Shown one piece after another: positions 43,910-54,560 of a stretch of 64,000 nt of DNA; the first letter of the stretch is position 1; each line of letters starts with the position of its first letter. Origin of the DNA: Companilactobacillus versmoldensis DSM 14857 = KCTC 3814 (GTDB lineage Bacteria > Bacillota > Bacilli > Lactobacillales > Lactobacillaceae); assembly GCF_001434295.1 (NCBI RefSeq), contig NZ_AZFA01000011.1, forward strand, positions 1-64,000. The letters are read 5' to 3'. The notes beneath the pieces are model-generated. The model was not told where the DNA came from. It ran no database searches and saw only the letters and a program-made list of their open reading frames with translations. The translations under genes and the position numbers were made by a program.

Positions 43910-44761
43910 ATGAAAAAAATCAATAAATCAATTTTATCTCAAATCATTGCCCCTCGCAACCCAAACTCATATAAAGGTAATTATGGCAAGATCTTAATCA
44001 TTGCTGGTTCTCTGCCCTTTGGCGGAGCTGCGATCATGTCTTCTTCAGCTGCAGTCCATGCTGGGGCCGGATTAGTGACTGTTGCCACCGTTCAGGAAAA
44101 GTTCACAGCGATAAATACCAAGATACCGGAAGCAATGACAGTCGATTATCACAACATCATTGAAACCTCAGACGCTATCAATAAGGCAAACGTGATCGTC
44201 ATCGGACCCGGTCTAGGGACTGATGAATACGCCAAATCACTTGTTCACCTGGTCCTAGACAATGCGAAAGCAGAACAGACGCTAGTACTTGACGCCTCGG
44301 CACTAACGATTATTGCTCAGCAAAAATTATCACTTAGTCAAACTAGCGCTAATCTGATTCTAACGCCTCATCAAGGTGAGTGGCGGAGGCTCTCAGGTTT
44401 AGATATCGATCAACAGACTGAGCAAAATAATCAAACAGCCATCAACAAAATAGCCCCAAATGCCCTTTTGATCGTCAAAAAACATCATTCAGAAATCTAT
44501 TATCAAGATCAAGTTTCTCAAATTACAGCTGGTAATGCTGGGATGGCTACTGGTGGTATGGGTGATACTTTGACCGGTATTATTGCAGCTTTAGTCGGCC
44601 AATTTGATTTCTCTTTAAAGACTGTAGAGGCAGCTTTATTCTTACACAGTTTTGTTGCTGACAAAATTTTTGAAAAGAATTATGTAGTTTTACCAGAGAT
44701 GTTAATCAAAAATTTGCCGAAAGTTATGAAAAAAATAGCTAATAATACTGCAAAAGGCTAA
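43910..44761 (+). CDS. nnrD: ADP/ATP-dependent NAD(P)H-hydrate dehydratase
   Basis: A 283-aa metabolite-repair enzyme that converts hydrated NAD(P)H back to NAD(P)H, of the ribokinase-like YjeF C-terminal/YxkO family. Features: GNYGKILIIAGS near the N-terminus, VIGPGLGTD, LDASALT, TPHQGEW and the nucleotide-binding GNAGMATGGMGDTLTG. It lacks the fused NnrE epimerase domain. GAGGATAT precedes the ATG. Confidence 0.93.
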   Translation: MKKINKSILSQIIAPRNPNSYKGNYGKILIIAGSLPFGGAAIMSSSAAVHAGAGLVTVATVQEKFTAINTKIPEAMTVDYHNIIETSDAINKANVIVIGPGLGTDEYAKSLVHLVLDNAKAEQTLVLDASALTIIAQQKLSLSQTSANLILTPHQGEWRRLSGLDIDQQTEQNNQTAINKIAPNALLIVKKHHSEIYYQDQVSQITAGNAGMATGGMGDTLTGIIAALVGQFDFSLKTVEAALFLHSFVADKIFEKNYVVLPEMLIKNLPKVMKKIANNTAKG

Positions 44762-44801
44762 AAAAAGATGTTGAAATCAATTGATTTCAACATCTTTTTG
44801 T
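44761..44801. terminator. Bidirectional terminator between nnrD and the flippase
   Basis: AAAAAGATGTTGAAATC / GATTTCAACATCTTTTT with loop AATT between convergent genes. Confidence 0.92.
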
Positions 44802-44802
44802 T

Positions 44803-46473
44803 TTATTTAATTTTAACTAGTCGACGAATCCTAGCCACTCTGGCACCTAAAATTTTATCAGCTAATTTAGTCTTCAATACTAAGTAACCAAAGACACCTG
44901 CACCTACTACCGCTTCAACTAATAGAAACACTAAACTTAGGATTCGATCAGAATTACCGACGAAACGGTAGACGATCCAATTGATCAAAATAACGATAAC
45001 GAACATAACAACTGAGAAAATGATGATACCACTGATCCTATTTTCAGTCCGCTCAATATTGAAGGGATAAAGCTCATGTAATTTTCTTAACATCAAATAA
45101 CAGATCAAGGCCATGCTGACACTGGTTGCCACTAATGGGCCAAACTCATGGAACATCCCGATCATTGGTATTTGGATAACGATTTTAACAATAAAGCCGA
45201 TCACCAAATACTTGATTGCCAGACGGTTTCGATACAATGCCTGCAAAACTGCTGATAAGACAGTGAACAAGCCCAACAAGATCGACATCAATGATGAGAA
45301 CTGGAGCATTGACACACCTAAGGCATCATAACGATAAAAGGTTGTCCACAATGGTTGTGAGACGGCATACATCCCTAGAGCTGATGGGATCATAATGAAA
45401 AAGAATAGCTCGAGAGTGTTGCTGATTTGCTTCTGGATGTCTTTTTTATCACCCTTGGCGAATAGTCCGGACAAGATTGGAACGGCTGTGACGGCCATGG
45501 CAGTTGATAAAGAAACGATTATCATGATCAACTTGTTGGCCTGGAAACCGAACAGTGAATAATAATTATCTAGTTGCTCTTTTGAAGCATTGACGAACAT
45601 CAACATGTACTGCTGGAAAGTCGATTGATCATAAAGATTAAAGAATGTTATCCCGGCATCCATGATAATGAATGGGAAAGCTTGAGCAAAAATTTCTTTA
45701 GCAAAATTCTTGTTGATTGCTGAAACCGGCTTACCATCACGAGACAAAGCTCGTAATTTCGGTAATTTCTTGAAAATATAATAAACCAACAGTCCAATCG
45801 CAAATATTGCCCCAATAAAGGCTGCAAATGTCGATTGGGTAACTGCATCGACGTAACTACCCTTTTGAACTTGCATGATCAAATAAGTAGCGGCCAACAT
45901 GTAGATCACTCGGACTACTTGCTCAATAAATTGCGAGATAGCAGATGGAGCCATATCTGAATATCCTTGCATGTATCCACGCAGAATACTCAAGATAGGG
46001 ATCACTAACACGGCAATACCTAGTGATTTGATAACAGGAATACTATTAGGATCACTGTCGGTAAAGAAAAAGGCAATGATTGAGGCGCCAAAAAACATAA
46101 TGGCTCCAAAAATTATCCCCATCAAGGCCATGATCTTCAGGCCTTGCTTAAACAATCGATTTCCGGTCGCATACTCGTCTAAAGCATTGTAATGGGAAAT
46201 CTGTTTGGAAATGGCTCCCGGTATCCCGGCAGTAGAAATAATCAGAAATAAACTATAGATGTTATATCCCTTGGCAAATAAGGCATTGGCAGATGAATAC
46301 GACGAACCCATCCAAGCCATCCAAGGAATAATATAAATAGCACCTAAAACACGTGAAAAAATACTTCCCGCAGTCATCCAGACAGAACCTTTTAACATGG
46401 TATCTTGACTCGATGACTCAGGATTCAATTTGGGAATAGCTTCTTCCACAGATTGCTTGTCGTTTGCGCTCAA
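44803..46473 (-). CDS. ytgP: MurJ/YtgP-family lipid II flippase
   Basis: About 556 aa from TTG 46473 (MSANDKQSVEE), preferred because AAGGTGG lies 8 nt upstream; a GTG inside that site (46485) is the alternative. A polar N-terminus is followed by 14 transmembrane helices of the MOP/MVF superfamily, beginning GSVWMTAGSIFSRVLGAIYI, the conserved first-helix Arg motif. The family exports lipid-linked cell-wall precursors; YtgP-type members can replace MurJ in streptococci and bacilli. The C-terminus is basic (ARIRRLVKIK). Confidence 0.9.
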   Translation of the reverse strand: MSANDKQSVEEAIPKLNPESSSQDTMLKGSVWMTAGSIFSRVLGAIYIIPWMAWMGSSYSSANALFAKGYNIYSLFLIISTAGIPGAISKQISHYNALDEYATGNRLFKQGLKIMALMGIIFGAIMFFGASIIAFFFTDSDPNSIPVIKSLGIAVLVIPILSILRGYMQGYSDMAPSAISQFIEQVVRVIYMLAATYLIMQVQKGSYVDAVTQSTFAAFIGAIFAIGLLVYYIFKKLPKLRALSRDGKPVSAINKNFAKEIFAQAFPFIIMDAGITFFNLYDQSTFQQYMLMFVNASKEQLDNYYSLFGFQANKLIMIIVSLSTAMAVTAVPILSGLFAKGDKKDIQKQISNTLELFFFIMIPSALGMYAVSQPLWTTFYRYDALGVSMLQFSSLMSILLGLFTVLSAVLQALYRNRLAIKYLVIGFIVKIVIQIPMIGMFHEFGPLVATSVSMALICYLMLRKLHELYPFNIERTENRISGIIIFSVVMFVIVILINWIVYRFVGNSDRILSLVFLLVEAVVGAGVFGYLVLKTKLADKILGARVARIRRLVKIK

Positions 46474-46615
46474 TACCTGCACCACCTTAAAAAAACTAAC
46501 CCTTTAATTATAGCAAATTTGTAATCAGGGAAACCTTAAATTCTCTTAATTATTGAAAAAATCAATCATTGCTAAAACTGGCTTATTGGCGTCAACTTCA
46601 CATTTGATTCTTGAT

Positions 46616-46652
46616 ATAAAAAAGAAGTTCGACAACTATCGAACTTCTTAAG
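46616..46652 (-). terminator. Terminator of leuS
   Basis: AAGAAGTTCGATAGT / TTGTCGAACTTCTT stem with T6 on the minus strand. Confidence 0.9.
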
Positions 46653-46682
46653 CATAAATCATTACTCAAAACTTGTCTAAAA

Positions 46683-49100
46683 TTATTTTACAACGATGTT
46701 GACAATCTTGTTAGGAATAACGATTACTTTAGCAACATCTTTGCCGTCGATGAATTTTTGGATCTTTTCATCACTAAGAGCTAATTCTTTGATCTTCTCT
46801 TTGTCAGTATCCACAGGTAAACTCAACTTGTCACGTAGACGACCATTGACCTGGATGATCATTTCAACTGTATCAGAAACTAACTTAGATTCATCAAATT
46901 CAGGCCATTTGGCATAAGTGATCGATTCGTCATGACCAAATTTGCTCCATAATTCTTCCATCATATGTGGTGCAATTGGTGCCAACATCTTAACCAATCC
47001 TTCGGCATATTCTTTAGGAAGGCTGTCAGCTTTGTTGGCTTCATTAGTAAAGACCATCATTTGAGAAATCGCTGTATTGAAATGTAAGACCTCAAAGTCT
47101 TCAGTTACTTTTTTGACTGTTTCATTGTAGACCTTATATAGCTTACCATCATTCTTATCAGTCAAGAAGTCATCACGTACTGTATTATCGTCATCATTAT
47201 TGATGAACAATCTCCAAACACGTTCCAAGAACTTGTTAGCTCCAGCCAATCCATCTTCTGACCAGGAAATCGAAGCATCCAATGGTCCCATGAACATTTC
47301 ATAAAGCCTGAGAGTATCGGCACCATATGATTCAACAACATCATCAGGGTTAACGACATTCCCCTTTGATTTAGACATCTTTTCGTGGTTATCACCTAAG
47401 ATCATCCCTTGGTTGAACAACTTTTGGAATGGCTCTTTCGTTGGTACGACGCCTAAATCATAAAGGACCTTATGCCAGAAACGTGCATAAAGTAAATGCA
47501 AGACAGCATGCTCTGCACCACCGATATAAAGGTCAACTGGCAACCATTGTTTCAATAAGTCATAGTCAGCCAATTTTTCATCATTATGTGGATCAATATA
47601 TCTCAAGTAATACCATGAACTACCGGCCCACTGTGGCATTGTATTAGTCTCACGGCGACCTTTACGACCATTCTTGTCAACAACATTGACCCAGTCAGTT
47701 AGGTTGGCCAATGGACTCTCAGGAGTTCCCGATGGAGCAATATCACTATCAGCTGGTAATTCTAAAGGTAATTCATCTTCTGGTACTAAAGTAGTTTCGC
47801 CATCTTCCCAATGAATAACAGGAATTGGTTCACCCCAATATCTTTGTCTTGAGAACAACCAATCACGAAGCTTATAGTTAACTTTCTTTTTACCAATGCC
47901 CTTTTCCTCAAGGTAATCGACCATCTTGTCGATGGCAGCGTCTTTTTGAAGGCCATTCAAGAAATCAGAATTGATATGTTTACCTTCACCAGTAACAGCT
48001 TGGTTCTCAATATTACCTTCAATAACTTGTTCCATTGGTAAACCAAATTTCTTAGCAAAAGCATAGTCACGATCATCATGAGCAGGCACGGCCATAACAG
48101 CACCTGAACCATAAGTTACTAAAACATAATCTGAGATCCAAATAGGGATTCTCTTACCATTGATAGGGTTAATAGCATATGCACCGGTGAAAGCACCTGT
48201 CTTATCCTTGTTTAAATCAGTCCGATCAAGGTCAGACTTATGAGAAACTTCTTCTTTATATGCTTCAACGGCATCTTTTTGTTCAGGTGTGACGATTTTT
48301 TCAACTAATTCATGTTCTGGAGCTAAAACAACGTAAGTTACACCAAAAGCAGTATCTGGCCGAGTAGTGAAAACATCGATTGTTTGGTCAGAATTTTCCA
48401 ACTTGAAATCGATCTCAGCACCAACTGAACGACCAATCCAGTTACGTTGCATTTCCTTGATAGATTCAGGCCAGTCGATCAAGTCTAAGTCATCTAATAA
48501 ACGATCAGCGTAAGCTGTGATCTTCAACATCCATTGACGCATAGGCTTTCTAACAACTGGGTAGCCACCACGTTCAGTCTTTCCATCAATGACCTCTTCA
48601 TTAGCAACAACTGTTCCTAAATCAGGACTCCAGTTGACCGGTACCTTAGCTTCATAAGCTAGACCCTTTTTGTACATTTGTTCAAAGATCCACTGAGTCC
48701 ATTTATAAAACTTAGGATCAGTCGTTTGAACTTCACGGTCCCAGTCATATGAGAAACCAAGTGAATTGATCTGACGCTTGAAGTTATTGATGTTCTTTTC
48801 AGTGAATTCTGCAGGATTGTGACCTGTATCCAAAGCATATTGTTCAGCAGGCAATCCAAACGCATCGAACCCCATCGGATGTAAAACATTGAATCCTTGC
48901 ATCCGCTTCATTCTAGCAACGATATCAGTTGCTGTGTAGCCTTCTGGATGTCCTACGTGCAAACCTTGTCCAGATGGATATGGGAACATATCGAGAGCGT
49001 AAAAATTCTTTTTGTTCTTGTCAGTTCCAGTCTTGAATGTTTGGTGTTCTTTCCAATACTTTTGCCATTTTTTCTCAACGACATTGTGATTGTATGACAT
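46683..49100 (-). CDS. leuS: Leucyl-tRNA synthetase
   Basis: An 805-aa class-I synthetase charging tRNA-Leu. HIGH-type motif in [15 protein letters not shown]; the CP1 editing domain with [17 protein letters not shown] signature; C-terminal anticodon/beta-barrel domain ending NIVVK. GGAGG lies 7 nt before the ATG. Controlled by the T-box leader at 49115-49340. Transcribed toward the flippase, with a terminator between. Confidence 0.97.
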   Translation of the reverse strand: MSYNHNVVEKKWQKYWKEHQTFKTGTDKNKKNFYALDMFPYPSGQGLHVGHPEGYTATDIVARMKRMQGFNVLHPMGFDAFGLPAEQYALDTGHNPAEFTEKNINNFKRQINSLGFSYDWDREVQTTDPKFYKWTQWIFEQMYKKGLAYEAKVPVNWSPDLGTVVANEEVIDGKTERGGYPVVRKPMRQWMLKITAYADRLLDDLDLIDWPESIKEMQRNWIGRSVGAEIDFKLENSDQTIDVFTTRPDTAFGVTYVVLAPEHELVEKIVTPEQKDAVEAYKEEVSHKSDLDRTDLNKDKTGAFTGAYAINPINGKRIPIWISDYVLVTYGSGAVMAVPAHDDRDYAFAKKFGLPMEQVIEGNIENQAVTGEGKHINSDFLNGLQKDAAIDKMVDYLEEKGIGKKKVNYKLRDWLFSRQRYWGEPIPVIHWEDGETTLVPEDELPLELPADSDIAPSGTPESPLANLTDWVNVVDKNGRKGRRETNTMPQWAGSSWYYLRYIDPHNDEKLADYDLLKQWLPVDLYIGGAEHAVLHLLYARFWHKVLYDLGVVPTKEPFQKLFNQGMILGDNHEKMSKSKGNVVNPDDVVESYGADTLRLYEMFMGPLDASISWSEDGLAGANKFLERVWRLFINNDDDNTVRDDFLTDKNDGKLYKVYNETVKKVTEDFEVLHFNTAISQMMVFTNEANKADSLPKEYAEGLVKMLAPIAPHMMEELWSKFGHDESITYAKWPEFDESKLVSDTVEMIIQVNGRLRDKLSLPVDTDKEKIKELALSDEKIQKFIDGKDVAKVIVIPNKIVNIVVK

Positions 49101-49114
49101 ATGTTTTCCTCCAT

Positions 49115-49340
49115 AAAAAAAGTCCTATGATTAAAAATTAATCATAGGACGAATTATCGCGGTACCACCTAAGTTCCATATGTATTTAACATATGACTCT
49201 CAAAATCCGTAACATGGACTAGACGTGATCACTTACTATGAGTTCAGCAATCAAACTTAGTGGACGAGTTCAGTTGAACTAATTTATGCATTCACAACAA
49301 CCATGCACTTTCTGAAAAATCAGAAACAACTTACTATTTC
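49115..49340 (-). promoter_or_regulatory. T-box leader (leucine) of leuS
   Basis: Contains the T-box motif AGGTGGTACCGCG (49158-49170) and a terminator (GTCCTATGATTA / TAATCATAGGAC, T7, 49115-49150). The upstream stem I spans to about 49340. Uncharged tRNA-Leu favours antitermination. Two GAACTC segments offer a CTC specifier; which one sits in the specifier loop cannot be decided by eye. Confidence 0.92.
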
Positions 49341-49351
49341 CTTTGAATTAC

Positions 49352-49380
49352 ATATTACAACTTTATCAGTTGTCCGACAA
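49352..49380 (-). promoter_or_regulatory. leuS promoter embedded in the end of the hydrolase gene
   Basis: TTGTCG (49375-49380), 17-nt spacer, TAATAT (49352-49357). The -10 overlaps the TAA stop of the GH73/LysM gene. Confidence 0.5.
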
Positions 49381-50959
49381 CCAATAAATCTGACTTTAAA
49401 TTATTAATTTGCTTCAACTGTTCGACAGTAATACCTGCTTGAGCAGCAAGACTTTGAATCGAATCACCATCTTTGACCGTGACACTATCACTTTTAGCAG
49501 TAGCTTCTGTCTTGGTAGTTTGAGTTTGGCTGTCATTAGTAGTCTGGGCAGCTACCGGTGTAGTTGAACTTTCAGTTTGTGAACTTGTAGAAGCATTACT
49601 ATTAGCTGCACTTGCACTACTATCGTTATTATTTGTAGCCGTTGAATCATTCGACGATGAATAATCTGGCGTTGTTGTAGTAGTGGTTGTACTTGTCGTT
49701 GAACCAGTTGAATAACTTGGCGTCGATACTTCAGTCACAGCTGAATTATTAGTTGCATCTGAAGAACTGGATGAATTACTTGCTGTAGCTGGATAATTAG
49801 TCTCAGACGAGAAGTTTGGTGATGTGGCAGTTGTTGAACCAGTCGAGTTATTGACACTGACAGCAACATTTGCTGATGAATCAGACTTATCATACTTCTT
49901 AACACCATTAGTTTCATCTTGGACAATCACAGGTGCTTGTTTACCTTGATACATATCGTCGTTATCATCGACCGTTGAACTATCATTAGTTGTAGCATTT
50001 GTGCTGAGATCAACTGCTTGGACAGCGGAAGTCTCACTATTATTATCGTCATCGTCGCCAATAACTTTATTAACTATTAAAGTTTTACCTGGATAGACAT
50101 AACTTGACGTCTTCAAGCCATTCAGATCCATCAAAGTTTGCAAAGAGATATTAAATTTATCAGCAACTGATTGCAAAGTATCTCCTTGGGCATAAATATA
50201 AGTCTGACTATTTGAGTCTTCATCAAGTGGTTCATCAAAACGAGTTAGATTATATTTCTCTATGATATTATTTAATTTATCCGCATAAGTCGTATCGGTA
50301 GCGTAACGGCCTGTCAAAAATGCTGTGGCATCTTTGTAGGAACTAGTATTGCTCTTCCAAGTACCGGCATAGATCTGTGGATTACCAGACACCCCACCAC
50401 GTAGCAAAGAAACATAGTCTTCGAGAGACTCCTTATATGAAGGATATTTCTTGAAATCAGAATTGATGGAATACAAACTACCAGTTCCATCATCTTCTTG
50501 AGTCGCCATATTAACAGCGGTCCCTTTGTAAGAACCTTTGATACCAAACAAATTATAATTTGGTGAACTAGCTAAGCCACTAGTACCCCAGCCACTTTCG
50601 ATCAAAGCTTGAGCAATCATGACTGATGCATACAAGTCATTATTTTCAGCCAATTTACGAGCTGTATTACCTAAGTAAGTGACAAAAGCTTGGTCACCGA
50701 CACCCCGTGGGGTGATCATCCCTACTCCGGAATCTGTCGTATCATTCGTTGTGGCTGTTTGATCATCACTGTCAGTGGTATCAGCGAAAACTGGTTGAGT
50801 GGTCAATGCGGTACTTGCCTGAGCGGCTACTCCACCAAAAAATAATCCTGCCCCTAAAACAGTAACGTTTTTCTTCAAATTAGTATTTGCTAATTTTTTA
50901 GCATTCGAGTGAATCATTTGTTGCTCTTCTGCTTTACGTTGGAAACGTGAAACTTTCAT
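49355..50959 (-). CDS. Secreted GH73 N-acetylglucosaminidase with LysM domains
   Basis: A 534-aa peptidoglycan hydrolase. A long signal peptide (KKLANTNLKKNVTVLGAGLF) is cleaved near VFADTT. The glucosaminidase domain is about 85-240, with catalytic Glu in QALIESGWGTSGLA, NLFGIKGSYKG and the YATDTTYADKLNNII end. LysM 1 (TYIYAQGDTLQSVADKFNIS) is about 250-297. A Ser/Thr/Asn-rich linker of about 180 aa follows, then LysM 2 (VKDGDSIQSLAAQAGITVEQ) at the extreme C-terminus. AAAGGGGTG precedes the ATG. Role: cell-wall turnover and daughter-cell separation. No own terminator; readthrough would enter the leuS T-box. Confidence 0.93.
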   Translation of the reverse strand: MKVSRFQRKAEEQQMIHSNAKKLANTNLKKNVTVLGAGLFFGGVAAQASTALTTQPVFADTTDSDDQTATTNDTTDSGVGMITPRGVGDQAFVTYLGNTARKLAENNDLYASVMIAQALIESGWGTSGLASSPNYNLFGIKGSYKGTAVNMATQEDDGTGSLYSINSDFKKYPSYKESLEDYVSLLRGGVSGNPQIYAGTWKSNTSSYKDATAFLTGRYATDTTYADKLNNIIEKYNLTRFDEPLDEDSNSQTYIYAQGDTLQSVADKFNISLQTLMDLNGLKTSSYVYPGKTLIVNKVIGDDDDNNSETSAVQAVDLSTNATTNDSSTVDDNDDMYQGKQAPVIVQDETNGVKKYDKSDSSANVAVSVNNSTGSTTATSPNFSSETNYPATASNSSSSSDATNNSAVTEVSTPSYSTGSTTSTTTTTTTPDYSSSNDSTATNNNDSSASAANSNASTSSQTESSTTPVAAQTTNDSQTQTTKTEATAKSDSVTVKDGDSIQSLAAQAGITVEQLKQINNLKSDLLVVGQLIKL

Positions 50960-51039
50960 ATAAACAACACCCCTTTAAATACTCATGACACTATTATATT
51001 TCTTAAAGAAATTTTAAACAATATTAGAAGGTTAAAAAA

Positions 51040-51717
51040 ATGAAAAAAAGCCACTTTTTAATTTCATCAGATATATTTTTGATAATAATATTTATTATCT
51101 GGACATTACTTGTTGCCAACAATTCCCAATTTATCAATGATTTTGACGATCTTGGAATCAGTCTGATCTATCAAAATCATAGCAATTCATTATTATTGTT
51201 CTTTCGCTCGCTAACTCAGGTCGGTGGAACGATCATGACAATCATAATTACGCTAATTTTCTTAGCCATACTCTCAGTAAAAAAGTATTACTACGCGGCT
51301 GCTTTCCTATTAACTAATAAGCTGTCAATGGTGATAGTAAATACGTTAATCAAACATTTGATTCAAAGGCCACGTCCTGATCAGCATCATTTCATGCTGG
51401 AATCAACTTACAGCTACCCGAGCGGTCATGCCTCGTCAGCTTTTAGTCTTTACATCCCACTACTGGTCATCGGGATATTTATCGTCAAAAAAATAGGTAC
51501 CAAGATAATCATCTCTACTCTGGCTGTCTTGATGGCAATCATCATCGGTTACAGTCGAATATACCTGGGTGTACATTATCCCAGTGATATCATCGGTGCC
51601 TATTTATTAGCTGCGTTTATTTTAATTACAACGATTTATTTATTTAGAATGAAGAATATCTTTGTTCTTGATCTCAAGGGCATTCAACAGCAAAGCAATC
51701 ACCAGCAAAATAGCTGA
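51040..51717 (+). CDS. PAP2-family membrane phosphatase
   Basis: A 225-aa protein with about six helices. PAP2 signature in order: K-x6-RP (KHLIQRPRPDQ), PSGH (YPSGHASSAF) and SR-x5-H-x3-D (SRIYLGVHYPSD). The last His is the nucleophile. Acts on lipid phosphates, probably undecaprenyl pyrophosphate or phosphatidic/PG phosphate, at the outer membrane face. GAAGG precedes the ATG. Its final 78 nt overlap the convergent MFS gene. Confidence 0.93.
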   Translation: MKKSHFLISSDIFLIIIFIIWTLLVANNSQFINDFDDLGISLIYQNHSNSLLLFFRSLTQVGGTIMTIIITLIFLAILSVKKYYYAAAFLLTNKLSMVIVNTLIKHLIQRPRPDQHHFMLESTYSYPSGHASSAFSLYIPLLVIGIFIVKKIGTKIIISTLAVLMAIIIGYSRIYLGVHYPSDIIGAYLLAAFILITTIYLFRMKNIFVLDLKGIQQQSNHQQNS

Positions 51718-53118
51718 TGCTACGTAGATATTGTGCAACCCACTGAATAAGATCTGTCGCATCTTTGGCAACAAATCAGTTGGTAACTGATTGGCCGTTT
51801 GTGGGTCGATCAATTTATTCATCATGTCGACAGTGATGTGTTTGTTTTGTGCTGCCCCATTAGCTAGTGCCATATTCAAGACGATTCCATAAACAGAAAC
51901 CATCATTGATTGACCAATCGTTCTTAGTAAAGTATTGAAACTGGTAGCGACACCGACGTTTTCTGGTGGTACGACTGTTTGGGCAGTCACCGTGGTCGTG
52001 GTGATCGTCAAGCCAAATCCTAATCCAGCTACGGCTGCCAGTAATAGGAAATAGGTAAACGAAGTGCCAACGTGAGCCATCAATAAAGCAGTGTTAGCAA
52101 TTGCTAAAAAGATCAAACTAATATAGATGATTCGATTGGGAGCAAATTTTTTCAAAAGTGTCCCGGCCCAAAATGAACCAAAAATCCAAACGACGGAACT
52201 TGGTGTAACAGCAAATCCCCCCATTGATGGGCTTAAGCCTAAAATTACCTGCATCCAAGTGGGAATGTAAGCTTCAAAGCCAATCAAAAATCCACTGATC
52301 AATAAGGCAATGACGTTTTGGATAACGAAAGTCTTATTTTTAAAGAGCTCGAGTGGCAAGATCGGATCAGCTACGCGCCGTTCGAAATGGATGAAGATGA
52401 AAACGGCGATGATCGAGACTAAGACAAGTCCAATCGGTAATAGTGGTGAACCTGTGCCGATATATTGTAGAGCCAACATGATTGGCAAGAGGACTAGGAT
52501 CAATAAGACAGTCCCAACGTAATCGATTTTGACTCGATCGGCTTTTTCGACTTTTTCTTTAAAGAAGTACCAAATTAAGAACATTGTGATCAAGCCAACT
52601 GGTAAGTTGATCAAGAAGACCCAATGCCAACTTAATTGTTCAACGATGAATCCACCTAATAATGGTGCAATAACGGCAGCTACTCCCCAAGCTGATCCGT
52701 TCAGGCCTAATATCTTGGCCCGTTTCTCTAAGGGATAAATATCAGCAATAATCGTAAATGTTAATGGTTGGATGGCCCCAGAACCTAATCCTTGAACTAC
52801 CCGAGAGAGGATCAAGGTCAACATTGAGTTGGATAAACTACATAAAACTGATCCGACTACAAACAGACCTAGTCCGAACAAAAAGACTGGTTTCCTTCCG
52901 ATGATATCGGAAAGTTTTCCGTAAATTGGTGTTGATACAGCAGTCATCAGTAAATAAATTGAGAAGACCCAGTTCATTAAACTCACTCCGTGTAAACTAC
53001 CAATGATAGTCGGCATGGCGGTTGAAACGATTGTCCCCTCAACAGCCGTCATAAATGTCGCGATAAAAACGGCGACCGTCACAATAACCACGTGTGACTG
53101 ATTTTGTTTCTCTTTCAT
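51640..53118 (-). CDS. DHA2-family 14-helix MFS drug exporter (EmrB/QacA type)
   Basis: A 492-aa proton-coupled multidrug exporter. Motifs: FMTAVEGTIVSTAMPTI (DHA2 motif D1), GKLSDIIGRKPVFLFG (motif A), RVVQGLGSGAIQPL (motif B) and GGFIVEQLSWHWVFLINLP (motif C-like). 14 helices. GGAGG lies before the ATG. The C-terminal residues (ALEIKNKDILHSK) are encoded opposite the PAP2 end. Substrate unknown. Confidence 0.93.
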   Translation of the reverse strand: MKEKQNQSHVVIVTVAVFIATFMTAVEGTIVSTAMPTIIGSLHGVSLMNWVFSIYLLMTAVSTPIYGKLSDIIGRKPVFLFGLGLFVVGSVLCSLSNSMLTLILSRVVQGLGSGAIQPLTFTIIADIYPLEKRAKILGLNGSAWGVAAVIAPLLGGFIVEQLSWHWVFLINLPVGLITMFLIWYFFKEKVEKADRVKIDYVGTVLLILVLLPIMLALQYIGTGSPLLPIGLVLVSIIAVFIFIHFERRVADPILPLELFKNKTFVIQNVIALLISGFLIGFEAYIPTWMQVILGLSPSMGGFAVTPSSVVWIFGSFWAGTLLKKFAPNRIIYISLIFLAIANTALLMAHVGTSFTYFLLLAAVAGLGFGLTITTTTVTAQTVVPPENVGVATSFNTLLRTIGQSMMVSVYGIVLNMALANGAAQNKHITVDMMNKLIDPQTANQLPTDLLPKMRQILFSGLHNIYVASAILLVIALLLNALEIKNKDILHSK

Positions 53119-53126
53119 ATTTCCTC

Positions 53127-53173
53127 CATAAAAAAAAGCGTCCTTTAAAGTATGAACTTTAAAGAACGCCTCT
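53127..53173 (-). terminator. Terminator of metK
   Basis: GCGTTCTTTAAAG / CTTTAAAGGACGC stem with T8 on the minus strand. Confidence 0.9.
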
Positions 53174-53184
53174 GTACTCGTTAA

Positions 53185-54390
53185 CTAATCTTTAACCTTT
53201 GATAAAAATTCTTTGATTGAATCTACTTTATCTAAATGTTCCCAAGGTAAGTCAATATCTGTACGTCCAAAGTGGCCATAAGCCGCTGTTTGTTTGTAAA
53301 TAGGTCTTTGCAGATCTAACATTTCGATGATACCTAATGGTCTCAAATCGAAATTGTGGTTGATGCACTTAACGATTTCTTCTTCTGAATATTCACTTGT
53401 ACCAAATGTATCAACATGAATTGAAACAGGACGTGCAACACCGATCGCATAAGCGATTTGAATTTCAGCTTTTTTAGCAATACCAGCTGCTACTAAGTTT
53501 TTAGCAATGTAACGAGCAGCATAACTTGCTGAACGGTCGACCTTTGTGGCATCCTTACCTGAGAAGGCACCACCACCATGACGAGCAAAACCACCATATG
53601 TATCAACGATGACTTTCCGTCCAGTTAGACCGGAATCCCCTTCTGGTCCACCAATTACGAAACGACCAGTTGGGTTGATCAAATATTTAGTATTTTCATC
53701 AATCATATTAGCTGGAACAACTTGGTCGATAACATACTTTTTAATATCTTTCTTGATTTGATCAAGAGTTGCTTCTTCTTTGTGCTGAGTACTTAAAACA
53801 ATCGTATCGATACGAACTGGCTTGTCATTCTCATCGTATTCAACGGTAACTTGTGACTTAGCATCAGGCATCAAATAATCGATTGTTCCATTCTTTCTAA
53901 CTTCAGCAGTTTTGCGCATTAATTTATGTGCTAGTGAGATTGGTAAAGGCATATATTCTTTAGTTTCATCAGTTGCAAAACCAAAAACAAAGCCTTGATC
54001 CCCAGCACCGATTTGATCTAATGGATCGATGTCTTGGTCTGACTCTCTCTTTTCAAGAGCGTCATTGACACCTTGAGCAATATCAGGTGATTGTTCATCA
54101 AGTGCAACTAAGACAGCACAGCTTCCACCATCAAATCCGGGGTTGGCCCCATCATAACCAATTTCTTTAATAGTATTACGAACTACACTTTGGATATCAA
54201 CGTAAGCAGTTGTTGATATTTCACCAACAACTAAAACTAATCCAGTTGTAACAGTAGTTTCGCAGGCAACACGAGCATTCTTATCTTGTTCTAAAAGTGC
54301 ATCTAAAATTGAATCACTGATTTGATCAGCAATTTTATCTGGATGGCCTTCAGAAACGGACTCGGATGTAAATAAGTAATTCTTTGACAT
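53185..54390 (-). CDS. metK: S-adenosylmethionine synthetase
   Basis: A 401-aa enzyme making SAM from methionine and ATP. ATG 54390 ([12 protein letters not shown]) is chosen: AAGGTGG lies about 9 nt upstream and is the sequence sequestered by the riboswitch; an upstream 20-codon extension runs into the aptamer and is rejected. [24 protein letters not shown] and [16 protein letters not shown] are the family signatures. Confidence 0.97.
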   Translation of the reverse strand: MSKNYLFTSESVSEGHPDKIADQISDSILDALLEQDKNARVACETTVTTGLVLVVGEISTTAYVDIQSVVRNTIKEIGYDGANPGFDGGSCAVLVALDEQSPDIAQGVNDALEKRESDQDIDPLDQIGAGDQGFVFGFATDETKEYMPLPISLAHKLMRKTAEVRKNGTIDYLMPDAKSQVTVEYDENDKPVRIDTIVLSTQHKEEATLDQIKKDIKKYVIDQVVPANMIDENTKYLINPTGRFVIGGPEGDSGLTGRKVIVDTYGGFARHGGGAFSGKDATKVDRSASYAARYIAKNLVAAGIAKKAEIQIAYAIGVARPVSIHVDTFGTSEYSEEEIVKCINHNFDLRPLGIIEMLDLQRPIYKQTAAYGHFGRTDIDLPWEHLDKVDSIKEFLSKVKD

Positions 54391-54396
54391 TAATTT

Positions 54397-54460
54397 TTTC
54401 CACCTTTCGGTTACAGGGCTTCTCCTTTGCAAATTGCAAAAGGATCCCATCAGGAACCTT
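54397..54460 (-). ncRNA. SAM-III (SMK box) riboswitch
   Basis: 5' to 3' on the minus strand: GGTTCCTGATGGGATCC, a CCTTTTGCAA / TTGCAAAGG hairpin, GGAGAAGCCCTGTAACCG and AAAGGTGGAA carrying the ribosome site. This is the SMK-box order known only upstream of metK in Lactobacillales. With SAM bound, GGTTCC pairs the GGTGGAA region and blocks translation, so it is a translational OFF switch with no terminator. Confidence 0.92.
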
Positions 54461-54506
54461 TTATTAGATTACCACAAAAAAACATTATTTTCATAAAAAG
54501 ATTGAA

Positions 54507-54535
54507 TTGACGATTGTTGTCGACTCAATTACTAT
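54507..54535 (+). promoter_or_regulatory. Promoter of the 54561 gene
   Basis: TTGACG (54507-54512), 17-nt spacer, TACTAT (54530-54535). Confidence 0.7.
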
Positions 54536-54560
54536 AAGTTCATATGTAAAGGAGCAACCA

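Noticed and set aside
53128-53172. Hairpin between MFS and metK as a riboswitch for the MFS gene
   Set aside because: Simple stem with T8 following metK on the minus strand; it is a terminator with no aptamer-like conserved positions.
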